Source of the DNA: JASJBU01 sp039714735
GTDB lineage: Bacteria; Pseudomonadota; Gammaproteobacteria; Chromatiales; Chromatiaceae
Assembly (NCBI GenBank): GCA_039714735.1
Contig: JBDLIT010000141.1
Coordinates: forward strand, 1-10,579
Direction: 5' to 3'
Length of the DNA: 10,579 nt
Position 1 is the stretch's first letter, and every line of letters begins with the position of its first letter. This document shows, piece after piece, positions 1-6,392 of this stretch. The position numbers and the translations under genes were made by a program. The notes below the pieces were generated by a model. It was not told the origin of the DNA and ran no database searches. It worked only from the letters and a program-made list of their open reading frames with translations.

Positions 1-33
1 GCGGAGGCCCAAGCCATTTCCGCTGATGAATAA
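1..33 (+). CDS. Possible C-terminal tail of a gene entering from the left edge
   Basis: Reading from base 1 in frame 1 gives a ten-residue tail, AEAQAISADE, closed by TAA at 31-33. An Ala- and acid-rich tail is a plausible protein end, and the plus strand downstream has no convincing gene until 5802. The piece is too short to identify. Frame 2 also stays open, to a TGA near 59-61, so the frame choice is uncertain. If real, the gene converges on the end of the cus operon. Confidence 0.25.
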   Translation, partial: AEAQAISADE

Positions 34-250
34 GCCGCGCAACCAATATATAACAGGGTGATTCGTCTATGCGTTATGTGACTGGTAGCGGTATTGGAGA
101 CTGACCCCATCGATACCGAAGTTCGCCATCGAAGTTCCCGCTTGCGGCGGGGATGTTTATTGGAACAACACCCAAATCTTGTGCGATACTCATGTTCTCA
201 TATCACCACAAACTTAAACTCCACTATTGCCATGCGGAAGAGGACACGAA
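34..250. other. Gap at the cus operon's 3' end with no recognisable gene
   Basis: No credible reading frame with a ribosome-binding site was found here. There is a short direct repeat, CGAAGTTC, at 117-124 and 130-137. A small GC hairpin has arms CCCGC (137-141) and GCGGG (147-151). The hairpin lies where a terminator for the leftward operon could sit, but neither strand shows the following T-run expected of an intrinsic terminator, so I do not call one. Confidence 0.4.
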
Positions 251-3200
251 TCATGCCTCTCCCCTCAGAACCCTCACCTTCCACATGTAGTAGATCACTG
301 GGATTACAAACAACGACAACAGCGGAGCGGTGATCATGCCTCCGATCATGGGGGCGGCGATCCGGCTCATCACTTCCGAGCCGGTGCCCTCACTGAGGAA
401 GATCGGGATCAGTCCGGCGACGATCACCGCCACGGTCATCGCCTTGGGGCGTACCCGTAACACGGCGCCCTCCATGATGGCTTCCCGCAATATCTTTTCT
501 GTCACCTCTTCGGTGCGTTCCCGCTCTCGCAGGGCATTATCCAGATAGACCAGCATCACCACGCCGAACTCAGCGGCCACCCCAGCAAGGGCGATAAAGC
601 CCACGCCCACCGCGACCGACAAGTTGTAGTCGAGCAGAAAGATCAGCCAGAAGCCGCCAACCAGGGCGAAGGGCAGGGACATCATCACCATGGTCGCTTC
701 ACCGGCATGGCGGAAGGCCAGATAGAGCAGCACGAAGATGATCACCAGGGTCAGCGGGATGACCTGCGAGAGCCGCTCCTGGGCGCGCAGCATATATTCG
801 TACTGGCCCGACCAGGTGATGGCGTAACCTTGCGGCAACTTGACCTGCTCACGCACCGCCTGCTGGGCCTGGGCGACATAGCTGCCGAGATCCGAATCCC
901 GGATGTCGACAAAGGTCCAGCCGTTCAGGCGGCCGTTCTCGCTCTTCAACATGGGAGCGCCGTCGACAATCTTGATCTCAGCAATCTGCGCCAGCGGGAT
1001 CTGTGCGCCGGTGGGGGTGACCAGCGGCAGGGCGCGTAGTTTCTCCAGATCATTGCGTTGTTCACGGGGAAAGCGCAGATTGACCGGGTAGCGCTCCAGT
1101 CCTTCCACGGTGCGGGTGATGTTGATGCCCCCCACCGCTGCGGCGATCACCTGGTTGATGTCGGTTATGTTGAGTCCATAGCGGGCGGCTGCCATACGGT
1201 CTGGGATTATGTCGATGTAGCGTCCACCGGCAACGCGTTCGGAGTAGGCCGAGGTGGTGCCGGGTACCGACTTCACCGCCTTTTCAATCTGCTGTCCGAT
1301 CTGTTCGATGACCTTCAGGTCAGGCCCGGACACCTTTATCCCCACTGGGGTCTTGATGCCGGTGGCCAGCATATCGATGCGGGTCTTGATCGGCATCACC
1401 CAGGCGTTGGTCACGCCGGGGAAATTAACCGTGGCATCGAGTTCCAGAATCAGCTTCTGCAGCGTCATGCCGGGCCGCCATGCCTCTTTTGGCTTGAGCT
1501 GGATCAGGGTCTCGATCATGGTCAGAGGCGCAGGGTCGGTGGCGGTGTTGGCGCGCCCGACCTTGCCGAATACCTGTTTGACCTCCGGAATCGTTTTGAT
1601 CAGCCGGTCGGTTTGTTGCAACAGCTCCTGGGCCTTGCCGATGGAGAGGCCGGGCAGGGTGGTGGGCATATACATCAGGTCTCCTTCGTCCAACTCCGGC
1701 ATGAATTCCGAACCCAGCCCATCGGCAAAGCGCGCCAGCCAGGGTAGATCTGAAAAGCTGTGTCGCCAGGCTTTTACCCATTCCTTCTGTGCCGATTCAA
1801 CCTGCTGGATGGCGCTCTGCTCCTCGCCAGTGACAGTCTGGATGATTTGGAACGGCCATTTCAATGGGCTTAGAAAGCCGCTGATACCTGCAATGGGAAT
1901 CACCAGACTCAACACCAGCAGCAGGGAGTTGAGCAAGGTAAAACGCGGCCAGCGCATCACCAGTTTCAGCAGTGGCCGGTAGATCCAGATCAGCAGACGG
2001 TTGAGCGGGTTGGTCTTTTCCGCCGGGATGCGCCCGCGGATGAAGTAGCCCATGAGCACCGGCACCAGGGTGACCGCCAGGCCTGCCGAAGCCGCCATGG
2101 CATAGGTCTTGGTGAAGGCGAGGGGCGAAAACAGCCGGCCCTCCTGGGCTTCAAGGGTAAACACCGGGAGAAAGCTCAGGGTGATGATCAGCAGGGAATA
2201 GAACAGCGCCGGACCGACCTCGCCGGCGGCCTTGGTCACGGTATTCCAGTGCTCGACCCCGGCAGGCGAGTGGCCGTAGGCCTGCTTGTAACGCTCCAGA
2301 TGCTTGTGGGCATTCTCGATCATCACGATAGCCGCATCCACCATGGCGCCGATAGCGATGGCGATCCCTCCCAGAGACATGATATTGGCGTTGATGCCCT
2401 GCTGCTGCATGACGATGAAGGAGGCCAGAATACCCAGCGGCAGGGTGACGATGGCGACGAAGGCGGAGCGCAGGTGAAACAGGAAGACCAGGCAGACCAG
2501 GGCCACGACGATGAACTCCTCGATCAGCTTCTCCTCGAGATTGTTCACCGCCCGCTCGATAAGGGCCGAGCGGTCATAGGTCTCGATGATCTCCACCCCA
2601 TCCGGCAGGCCCTGCTTCAGGGTGGCGATCTTGGACTTGACGCGCTGGATGGTCGCCAGGGCATTCTCACCGTAGCGCATCACCACGATACCGCCGGCGA
2701 CCTCGCCCTCACCATCCAGATCCGCCACTACCCGGCGCATCTCCGGCCCCACCTGGATACGCGCCAGGTCCCGCAGCAGCACGGGGGTACCCTGCTGGGT
2801 GACATCGATGGTGATCGCCTGCAGGTCCTCGATGCCCTTCAGGTAACCCCGGGTCCTGACCATATACTCCGCTTCCGCCAGTTCGATGACCGAGCCGCCG
2901 ACCTCCTGGTTGGCGTCGCGGATGGCCTTCGAGACCTTCATCAGGGAGATGCCGTAGGCGCGCAGCTTCTCCGGATCGATCACCACCTGATACTGACGCA
3001 CCATACCGCCCACCGTCGCCACCTCGGAGACCCCCGGCACAGTCTGCAGTTCGAACTTGAGGAACCAGTCCTGCAGACTCCTGAGCTGCGCCAGATCGTG
3101 CTGCCCGGTGCGATCCACCAGGGCGTAGCTGTAGACCCAGCCGACACCGGTGGCATCCGGCCCCAGATTGGGCTGCACCCCGGCGGGCAGAATCGAACTG

Positions 3201-3550
3201 GCCTGATTCAGGTATTCGAGCACCCTGGAGCGCGCCCAGTAGAGATCGGTGCCGTCCTTGAAGATGACGTAGACAAAGGAGTCGCCGAAGAAGGAGTAAC
3301 CACGCACTACCTCCGCTCCCGGTACTGAGAGCATGGTGGTGGTGATCGGGTAGGTCACCTGCTCCTCGACCACCCGGGGCGACTGACCGGGAAAGCTGGT
3401 GCGGATGATGACCTGTACATCCGACAGATCGGGAATCGCATCCAGCGGGGTTTTTTGCAGGGAGACCCAGCCCCAGCCGGTGATGACCAGAGTCGCGACC
3501 AGCACCAGGAAGCGGTTGTGTATCGACCAGACGATAAGTTTCTGCAACAT
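251..3550 (-). CDS. cusA: CusA-type Cu(I)/Ag(I) heavy-metal efflux RND inner-membrane pump
   Basis: This is the proton-driven inner-membrane transporter of a tripartite CusCBA-like pump that moves monovalent copper or silver out through the envelope. It has 1099 residues; E. coli CusA has 1047. The first membrane helix is at about residues 12-32 and is followed by DLSDVQV at 41-47. The HME4-type signature GAMVDAAIVMIENAHK is at 401-416. Compared from memory with E. coli CusA, the methionine pathway is intact: M391, M403, M410, M485, M500 and M1061, with the three-Met periplasmic site at M628, M678 and M727. That favours Cu(I)/Ag(I) over the Zn/Co/Ni CzcA group. About 56 extra residues (roughly 556-611) lie between the central membrane helices and GSEFMPELDEGD. 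The ATG is three bases after the cusB stop, and GGAGGAG (3557-3563) lies inside the cusB end, so translation is probably coupled. Confidence 0.95.
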   Translation of the reverse strand: MLQKLIVWSIHNRFLVLVATLVITGWGWVSLQKTPLDAIPDLSDVQVIIRTSFPGQSPRVVEEQVTYPITTTMLSVPGAEVVRGYSFFGDSFVYVIFKDGTDLYWARSRVLEYLNQASSILPAGVQPNLGPDATGVGWVYSYALVDRTGQHDLAQLRSLQDWFLKFELQTVPGVSEVATVGGMVRQYQVVIDPEKLRAYGISLMKVSKAIRDANQEVGGSVIELAEAEYMVRTRGYLKGIEDLQAITIDVTQQGTPVLLRDLARIQVGPEMRRVVADLDGEGEVAGGIVVMRYGENALATIQRVKSKIATLKQGLPDGVEIIETYDRSALIERAVNNLEEKLIEEFIVVALVCLVFLFHLRSAFVAIVTLPLGILASFIVMQQQGINANIMSLGGIAIAIGAMVDAAIVMIENAHKHLERYKQAYGHSPAGVEHWNTVTKAAGEVGPALFYSLLIITLSFLPVFTLEAQEGRLFSPLAFTKTYAMAASAGLAVTLVPVLMGYFIRGRIPAEKTNPLNRLLIWIYRPLLKLVMRWPRFTLLNSLLLVLSLVIPIAGISGFLSPLKWPFQIIQTVTGEEQSAIQQVESAQKEWVKAWRHSFSDLPWLARFADGLGSEFMPELDEGDLMYMPTTLPGLSIGKAQELLQQTDRLIKTIPEVKQVFGKVGRANTATDPAPLTMIETLIQLKPKEAWRPGMTLQKLILELDATVNFPGVTNAWVMPIKTRIDMLATGIKTPVGIKVSGPDLKVIEQIGQQIEKAVKSVPGTTSAYSERVAGGRYIDIIPDRMAAARYGLNITDINQVIAAAVGGINITRTVEGLERYPVNLRFPREQRNDLEKLRALPLVTPTGAQIPLAQIAEIKIVDGAPMLKSENGRLNGWTFVDIRDSDLGSYVAQAQQAVREQVKLPQGYAITWSGQYEYMLRAQERLSQVIPLTLVIIFVLLYLAFRHAGEATMVMMSLPFALVGGFWLIFLLDYNLSVAVGVGFIALAGVAAEFGVVMLVYLDNALRERERTEEVTEKILREAIMEGAVLRVRPKAMTVAVIVAGLIPIFLSEGTGSEVMSRIAAPMIGGMITAPLLSLFVIPVIYYMWKVRVLRGEA

Positions 3551-3553
3551 GAC

Positions 3554-4804
3554 TCACTCCTCCATGCGCAGAAAGCTGGCTTGCAGACTCGATTCCGAGT
3601 CGATCAGAAACTGCCCTGAGATCACCACTTCGTCACCTTCATCCAGCCCGCTGAGGATCTCCACCCGGCCGGCCCGCGTTGCGCCGGTCACCACATCCAC
3701 TGGCTGAAAATGCCCATCGCCAAGCGCCTTGACTACCGTAGAACGTTCGCCGGTCTCGATCAGGGCATCGGCTGGGATCAACAAGACGTTATGTTTCGGC
3801 CCGCCATAGATCACCACCTTGGCGAACATGTTGGCCTTGAGCTTGCCGTCAGAGTTGTCAAAGGCCAGGCGCACCCGCAGAGTGCGCGCCCGGGGATCGA
3901 GATCTGGATAGATGTAGTCGACCTTGCCTTCCCAACTGCGGCCGGGATAGGCGGGGACTTTCATCTCAGTCGACAGGCCCTCCTGGAGCCAGTCGATCTG
4001 GTATTCGAAGACGTCCACCAGCACCCACATGACGGAAGGGTCGACAATCGTGAAGATCTCCATCTCCGGTTTCACATACATACCCTCACGGGCCTGTAAC
4101 TGGGCCATGATGCCCTTGGCCGGGGCATAGACCGGGACGGTATTCTGGCTCTTACGGTTTTTCTGGATGCGGTTGATGGTGCCCTCGGTCACTCCCAGTA
4201 GACGCAGCCGGTTGCGGGCATTCTCAAGGTTTCTCTTGCTTCCCTTCTGATCCAGGGCGATAAGAAAATCAACCTGGGCGCTCAAGATCTCCGGGGAGTA
4301 GAGCTGGCCCAGCAATTCACCGCGTTTAACCGGGTCTCCTTCGGCCCGCAGATTGAGCCTTTCGAGCCAGCCTTCGGTGCGTGGATGCACATGCACCAGG
4401 CGTGTCTCGTCGTAGTCGACCCGGCCGACGGTCTGGATGTATTTCCACAGGGTATCGCGCTTGACCCGGTCGGTGCGGATGCCCATGTTTTGAACCACGG
4501 CATGGGAGACCTCGATTGCTGGTCGTCCGTCGTCTGCGGCTTCAACCATTTTCGCTACCAGTTCCATGCCGCAGATTGGGCAGTTTCCCGGCTCGCCCTT
4601 AACGATCTGCGGATGCATGGGGCAGACATATTTGGGATCAAGGTGTTTTCGCGTATGCTCATCAATCGAGTCGGTCAAGGCCTCCTCGAAAGATTCTGAA
4701 GGGGTGGGTTGAGGCGCCTCGCGTTCGCAACCGGTAAGCGCGAGAAGGACCAGCAAACCACAGATGAGGACCCGACTGGGCCGGCAAACTAAAAAGACGA
4801 ACAT
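3554..4804 (-). CDS. cusB: CusB-type RND periplasmic adaptor lipoprotein with an N-terminal heavy-metal-binding motif
   Basis: This is the membrane-fusion subunit that links the RND pump to an outer-membrane channel and, in CusB proteins, hands copper to CusA. With the ATG at 4804 it has 416 residues. It begins with a hydrophobic stretch and a lipobox LTGC, with the lipid-accepting Cys at 26, so it is probably membrane-anchored. Residues 59-82 form a heavy-metal-binding domain with YVCPMHP and GNCPICGMELV (C61, C75, C78). The usual barrel-sandwich, alpha-hairpin and beta-barrel regions follow; for example RTEGWLERLNLRAEGDPVKRG is the first lipoyl-like half and VPVYAPAKGIMAQLQAREG the second. 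The frame could open at a TTG at 4831, but AGGAG (4813-4817) sits eight bases before the ATG, which I prefer. It lies between the small Cys-rich gene (63-base gap) and cusA (3-base gap). Confidence 0.93.
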   Translation of the reverse strand: MFVFLVCRPSRVLICGLLVLLALTGCEREAPQPTPSESFEEALTDSIDEHTRKHLDPKYVCPMHPQIVKGEPGNCPICGMELVAKMVEAADDGRPAIEVSHAVVQNMGIRTDRVKRDTLWKYIQTVGRVDYDETRLVHVHPRTEGWLERLNLRAEGDPVKRGELLGQLYSPEILSAQVDFLIALDQKGSKRNLENARNRLRLLGVTEGTINRIQKNRKSQNTVPVYAPAKGIMAQLQAREGMYVKPEMEIFTIVDPSVMWVLVDVFEYQIDWLQEGLSTEMKVPAYPGRSWEGKVDYIYPDLDPRARTLRVRLAFDNSDGKLKANMFAKVVIYGGPKHNVLLIPADALIETGERSTVVKALGDGHFQPVDVVTGATRAGRVEILSGLDEGDEVVISGQFLIDSESSLQASFLRMEE

Positions 4805-4812
4805 AACGAAAA

Positions 4813-4817
4813 CTCCT
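4813..4817 (-). promoter_or_regulatory. Ribosome-binding site that fixes the cusB start
   Basis: Read on the minus strand this is AGGAG, eight bases before the ATG at 4804. The frame is open back to a TTG at 4831, which would place this site inside the gene; the spacing argues for the ATG. The signal peptide and lipobox also fit better from the ATG. Confidence 0.75.
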
Positions 4818-4831
4818 GAAATGACAGACAA

Positions 4832-4855
4832 CCACGACCCAAAAATCGGTCGCGG
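4832..4855 (-). promoter_or_regulatory. Hairpin in the spacer upstream of cusB
   Basis: The arms CCACGACC (4832-4839) and GGTCGCGG (4848-4855) pair over eight positions, with one G-U wobble in the minus-strand RNA and an eight-base loop. The hairpin lies between the small Cys-rich gene and the cusB ribosome-binding site, and no T-run follows it directly. It could be an RNA-processing or stability element that lets the pump genes be expressed differently from the small secreted genes. That role is inference. Confidence 0.4.
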
Positions 4856-4867
4856 CGGTGTAAAAGG

Positions 4868-5254
4868 TCAGATCAGGCGTTGTATCGGGGGGCGGTAGAG
4901 GGAACCGGGCGGAGGATCAGGAAATTCAAGATCATAAGGCAGAATCTGCAGTTCTGTGTGGAACAGGACTGGGGTGAATGTGCCTTGCCCCATGCTCAGA
5001 CTCAGGGGCACTGCAGTCTCGCAGCAGTCACAGGTCAGTGATTGCTGTGTGTCGCTGCAATGGTTGCAGTTCTCATTTTGCGGGTTGCTGCTTACTGCCT
5101 GGTGGCAGGGCATTTCAACATTGGAGGTATTGGAGGGAGCGGTAGGATTTGCCCACTGAGCTTGGGTGAGCAATGGCGACAGAAACAGCAACAACGACAA
5201 GATCCAGGCCAGATGCCGGGTCCGGTGTTGCTGCTGATTGTTCTGCCGTTGCAT
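4868..5254 (-). CDS. Small secreted Cys-rich protein of the cus operon, unknown function
   Basis: The product has 128 residues. A Gln-rich, basic start (residues 1-14) leads into a hydrophobic signal segment at about 15-30, with likely cleavage near TQA-Q, so the mature protein should be periplasmic. The mature part holds six cysteines (C50, C63, C66, C75, C77, C78) arranged as PCH, CNHC and CDCC, with nearby His 51 and 65: a plausible soft-metal ligand set. The C-terminus is Pro-rich with SLYRPPI. I recall short proteins with such Cys/His clusters and an LYRPP tail beside Cus/Czc pumps; CopL-like and DUF2946-like names are sometimes used, but I cannot assign one. It follows the GKCG-peptide gene by 44 bases and precedes cusB by 63. 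Its own Shine-Dalgarno is poor, so expression may depend on the upstream gene. Confidence 0.72.
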   Translation of the reverse strand: MQRQNNQQQHRTRHLAWILSLLLFLSPLLTQAQWANPTAPSNTSNVEMPCHQAVSSNPQNENCNHCSDTQQSLTCDCCETAVPLSLSMGQGTFTPVLFHTELQILPYDLEFPDPPPGSLYRPPIQRLI

Positions 5255-5298
5255 CGTTATGTTGTTACCAAGTCAGGAGAATTATTCCTGGGCTGGTG

Positions 5299-5676
5299 TT
5301 ATTTGCCACCACATTTACCAGCGCCGCACTGCATGGCTTCTCCGGAAGGTTTGCCGTCTTTCGGCATGCTGCCTTCACACTTCTTGCCCTCTGCCGCCTC
5401 GCCTTCAGCGGCTGGTTTACCGCTGGTGGACATGTTGCTGCCGCACTTGCCGTCGCCGCACTGCATCGCTTCACCGGGCTTGCCCTCTTTGGACATGTCA
5501 CCGCCGCATTTGCCGGTCTCGTTCGAGGCAATCAGGGGCAGATTGTCGTCATCGGCCTGTGCTGCATTGAATGGGTTGTTCTTGCAGGCCAGGGCGCTGG
5601 CGCTGGCCAGGGTCAGGGCAAAAAAAGCGATCGCTGCACCGGTAGCGATAGGACGACGTGTAAGGGTACGAGACAT
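5299..5676 (-). CDS. HvfA-like secreted GKCG-repeat peptide, candidate copper-binding RiPP precursor
   Basis: The product has 125 residues. It has a basic start and a hydrophobic signal segment (about 9-30, ending SASALA before C31), then NPF (34-36), an acidic spacer, and a low-complexity tail rich in Gly, Lys, Glu, Met and Cys. GKCG occurs at 55-58, 76-79 and 120-123, with a degenerate GKKCEG at 97-102. The segment EAMQCGxGKCG occurs twice (69-79 and 113-123). A secreted NPF-plus-GKCG layout resembles the HvfA family, whose EGKCG cysteines are modified by the MNIO enzyme HvfB with HvfC to bind copper. Those enzyme genes are not in this window, so modification is inference; the peptide may act unmodified. 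The start at 5676 is set by GGAGAA (5683-5688) six bases upstream; an alternative upstream start at 5718 would spoil the signal peptide. It heads the cus operon. Confidence 0.8.
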   Translation of the reverse strand: MSRTLTRRPIATGAAIAFFALTLASASALACKNNPFNAAQADDDNLPLIASNETGKCGGDMSKEGKPGEAMQCGDGKCGSNMSTSGKPAAEGEAAEGKKCEGSMPKDGKPSGEAMQCGAGKCGGK

Positions 5677-5801
5677 ATCGGATTCTCCGTTGAAATTATT
5701 CTGTCTGCAAATAGACAACTGCTTAAAGTAAAAAATTCATTCGAACATGTGGCTTATTTATCCACTTGCGAACCTTAATACCACATCGTAGTCTATTTTG
5801 C
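5677..5801. promoter_or_regulatory. Divergent promoter region between the cus operon and the GMC pair
   Basis: These 125 AT-rich bases must hold the promoters for both directions, yet no clean -35/-10 pair could be read. Two dyads are visible: TGTCT/AGACA at 5702-5716, and a looser one with TTCG at 5740-5743 and CGAA at 5769-5772 enclosing GTGG and CCAC. I see no CueR-type box of the ACCTTCC...GGAAGGT kind. The dyads may be regulator sites, but this is a guess from symmetry. Confidence 0.45.
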
Positions 5802-6392
5802 ATGACCGTTCGTAAAACCAATGATGAACACAGGGTTAACAGTTTTATCGATGCATGGCGTCAGGAAACCCTCTCCCGGCGGCGATTTCTGCTGGGTTTG
5901 GCCGGCGGGTCATTGGCCGCGCTGATGCCCTTGTCGATCCGGGCGGATGGGGAAACTGCTTCGCCCCAGCGCCACTGGCAGATCCTCGAGGCCGTGCAGG
6001 ATCAGCTCTTCCCCAGTGAACCCGATGCCCCTGGAGCCCGGGAACTCAATGCCCTGAACTATCTGAAATGGGTGGTGGGCGATGCCGGGGTGGATGCTGA
6101 AGAGCGACGCTTCATCCTGCGCGGTGTGGATTGGCTCGAGGACATGTCCCGGCAGGCGCATGACAGCGGCTTTCTCAAGCTGTCAACCGAGCAGCAGGCT
6201 GCAATGCTGAAGAAGATTGCACAGAGCGATGCCGGGGAGAACTGGTTGTCGACCCTGCTGCTGTATATTTTCGAGGCCCTGCTGACCGATCCCGTGTATG
6301 GAGGCAATCCAGATGCCGTCGGCTGGCGCTGGCTGGGACATAGGCCCGGCTTCCCGCGTCCCACTGAAAAAAACAGGTACAGAGCCGTTTGA
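5802..6392 (+). CDS. Gluconate 2-dehydrogenase subunit 3-like protein with Tat signal
   Basis: This is the small partner of a periplasmic FAD-dependent GMC dehydrogenase. From the ATG at 5802 it has 196 residues. A twin-arginine signal, SRRRFLLGLAGGSLAAL, spans about 25-41 and is followed by a likely cleavage region near SIRADG. The mature part is helical, and it ends with the family hallmark DPVYGGNPDAVGWRWLG close to the C-terminus. In this family the small subunit carries the Tat signal and exports the folded flavoprotein with it; the next gene indeed lacks a signal. No Shine-Dalgarno is seen before 5802, and a TTG at 5766 is the only in-frame start further upstream; the ATG puts the Tat motif at a normal distance from the N-terminus. 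The stop TGA overlaps the next ATG by one base, so the two are coupled. Confidence 0.87.
   Translation: MTVRKTNDEHRVNSFIDAWRQETLSRRRFLLGLAGGSLAALMPLSIRADGETASPQRHWQILEAVQDQLFPSEPDAPGARELNALNYLKWVVGDAGVDAEERRFILRGVDWLEDMSRQAHDSGFLKLSTEQQAAMLKKIAQSDAGENWLSTLLLYIFEALLTDPVYGGNPDAVGWRWLGHRPGFPRPTEKNRYRAV

Noticed and set aside
69..104. Short open frame starting ATGCGTTATGTG near the left edge
   Set aside because: Only 11 codons, no ribosome-binding site and no recognisable product.
137..151. Possible intrinsic terminator for the cus operon
   Set aside because: The stem is only five pairs and neither strand has the following T-run.
2249..3328. Long plus-strand open frame inside cusA
   Set aside because: It is antisense to a certain gene, is dominated by Asp, His and Gln from the reverse of GC-rich codons, and matches no family.
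5274..5290. Hairpin CAGGA/TCCTG between the two small secreted genes as a terminator
   Set aside because: A five-pair stem without a T-run is too weak to call, and the genes probably share one transcript.
5299..5502. CRISPR-like repeats in the GKCG peptide gene
   Set aside because: The DNA repeats are in frame, imperfect and explained by the repeated protein motif.
5042..5731. Plus-strand open frames over the two small Cys-rich genes
   Set aside because: They are the reverse complement of repetitive Gly/Lys/Cys coding DNA; the minus-strand genes have signal peptides and motifs.
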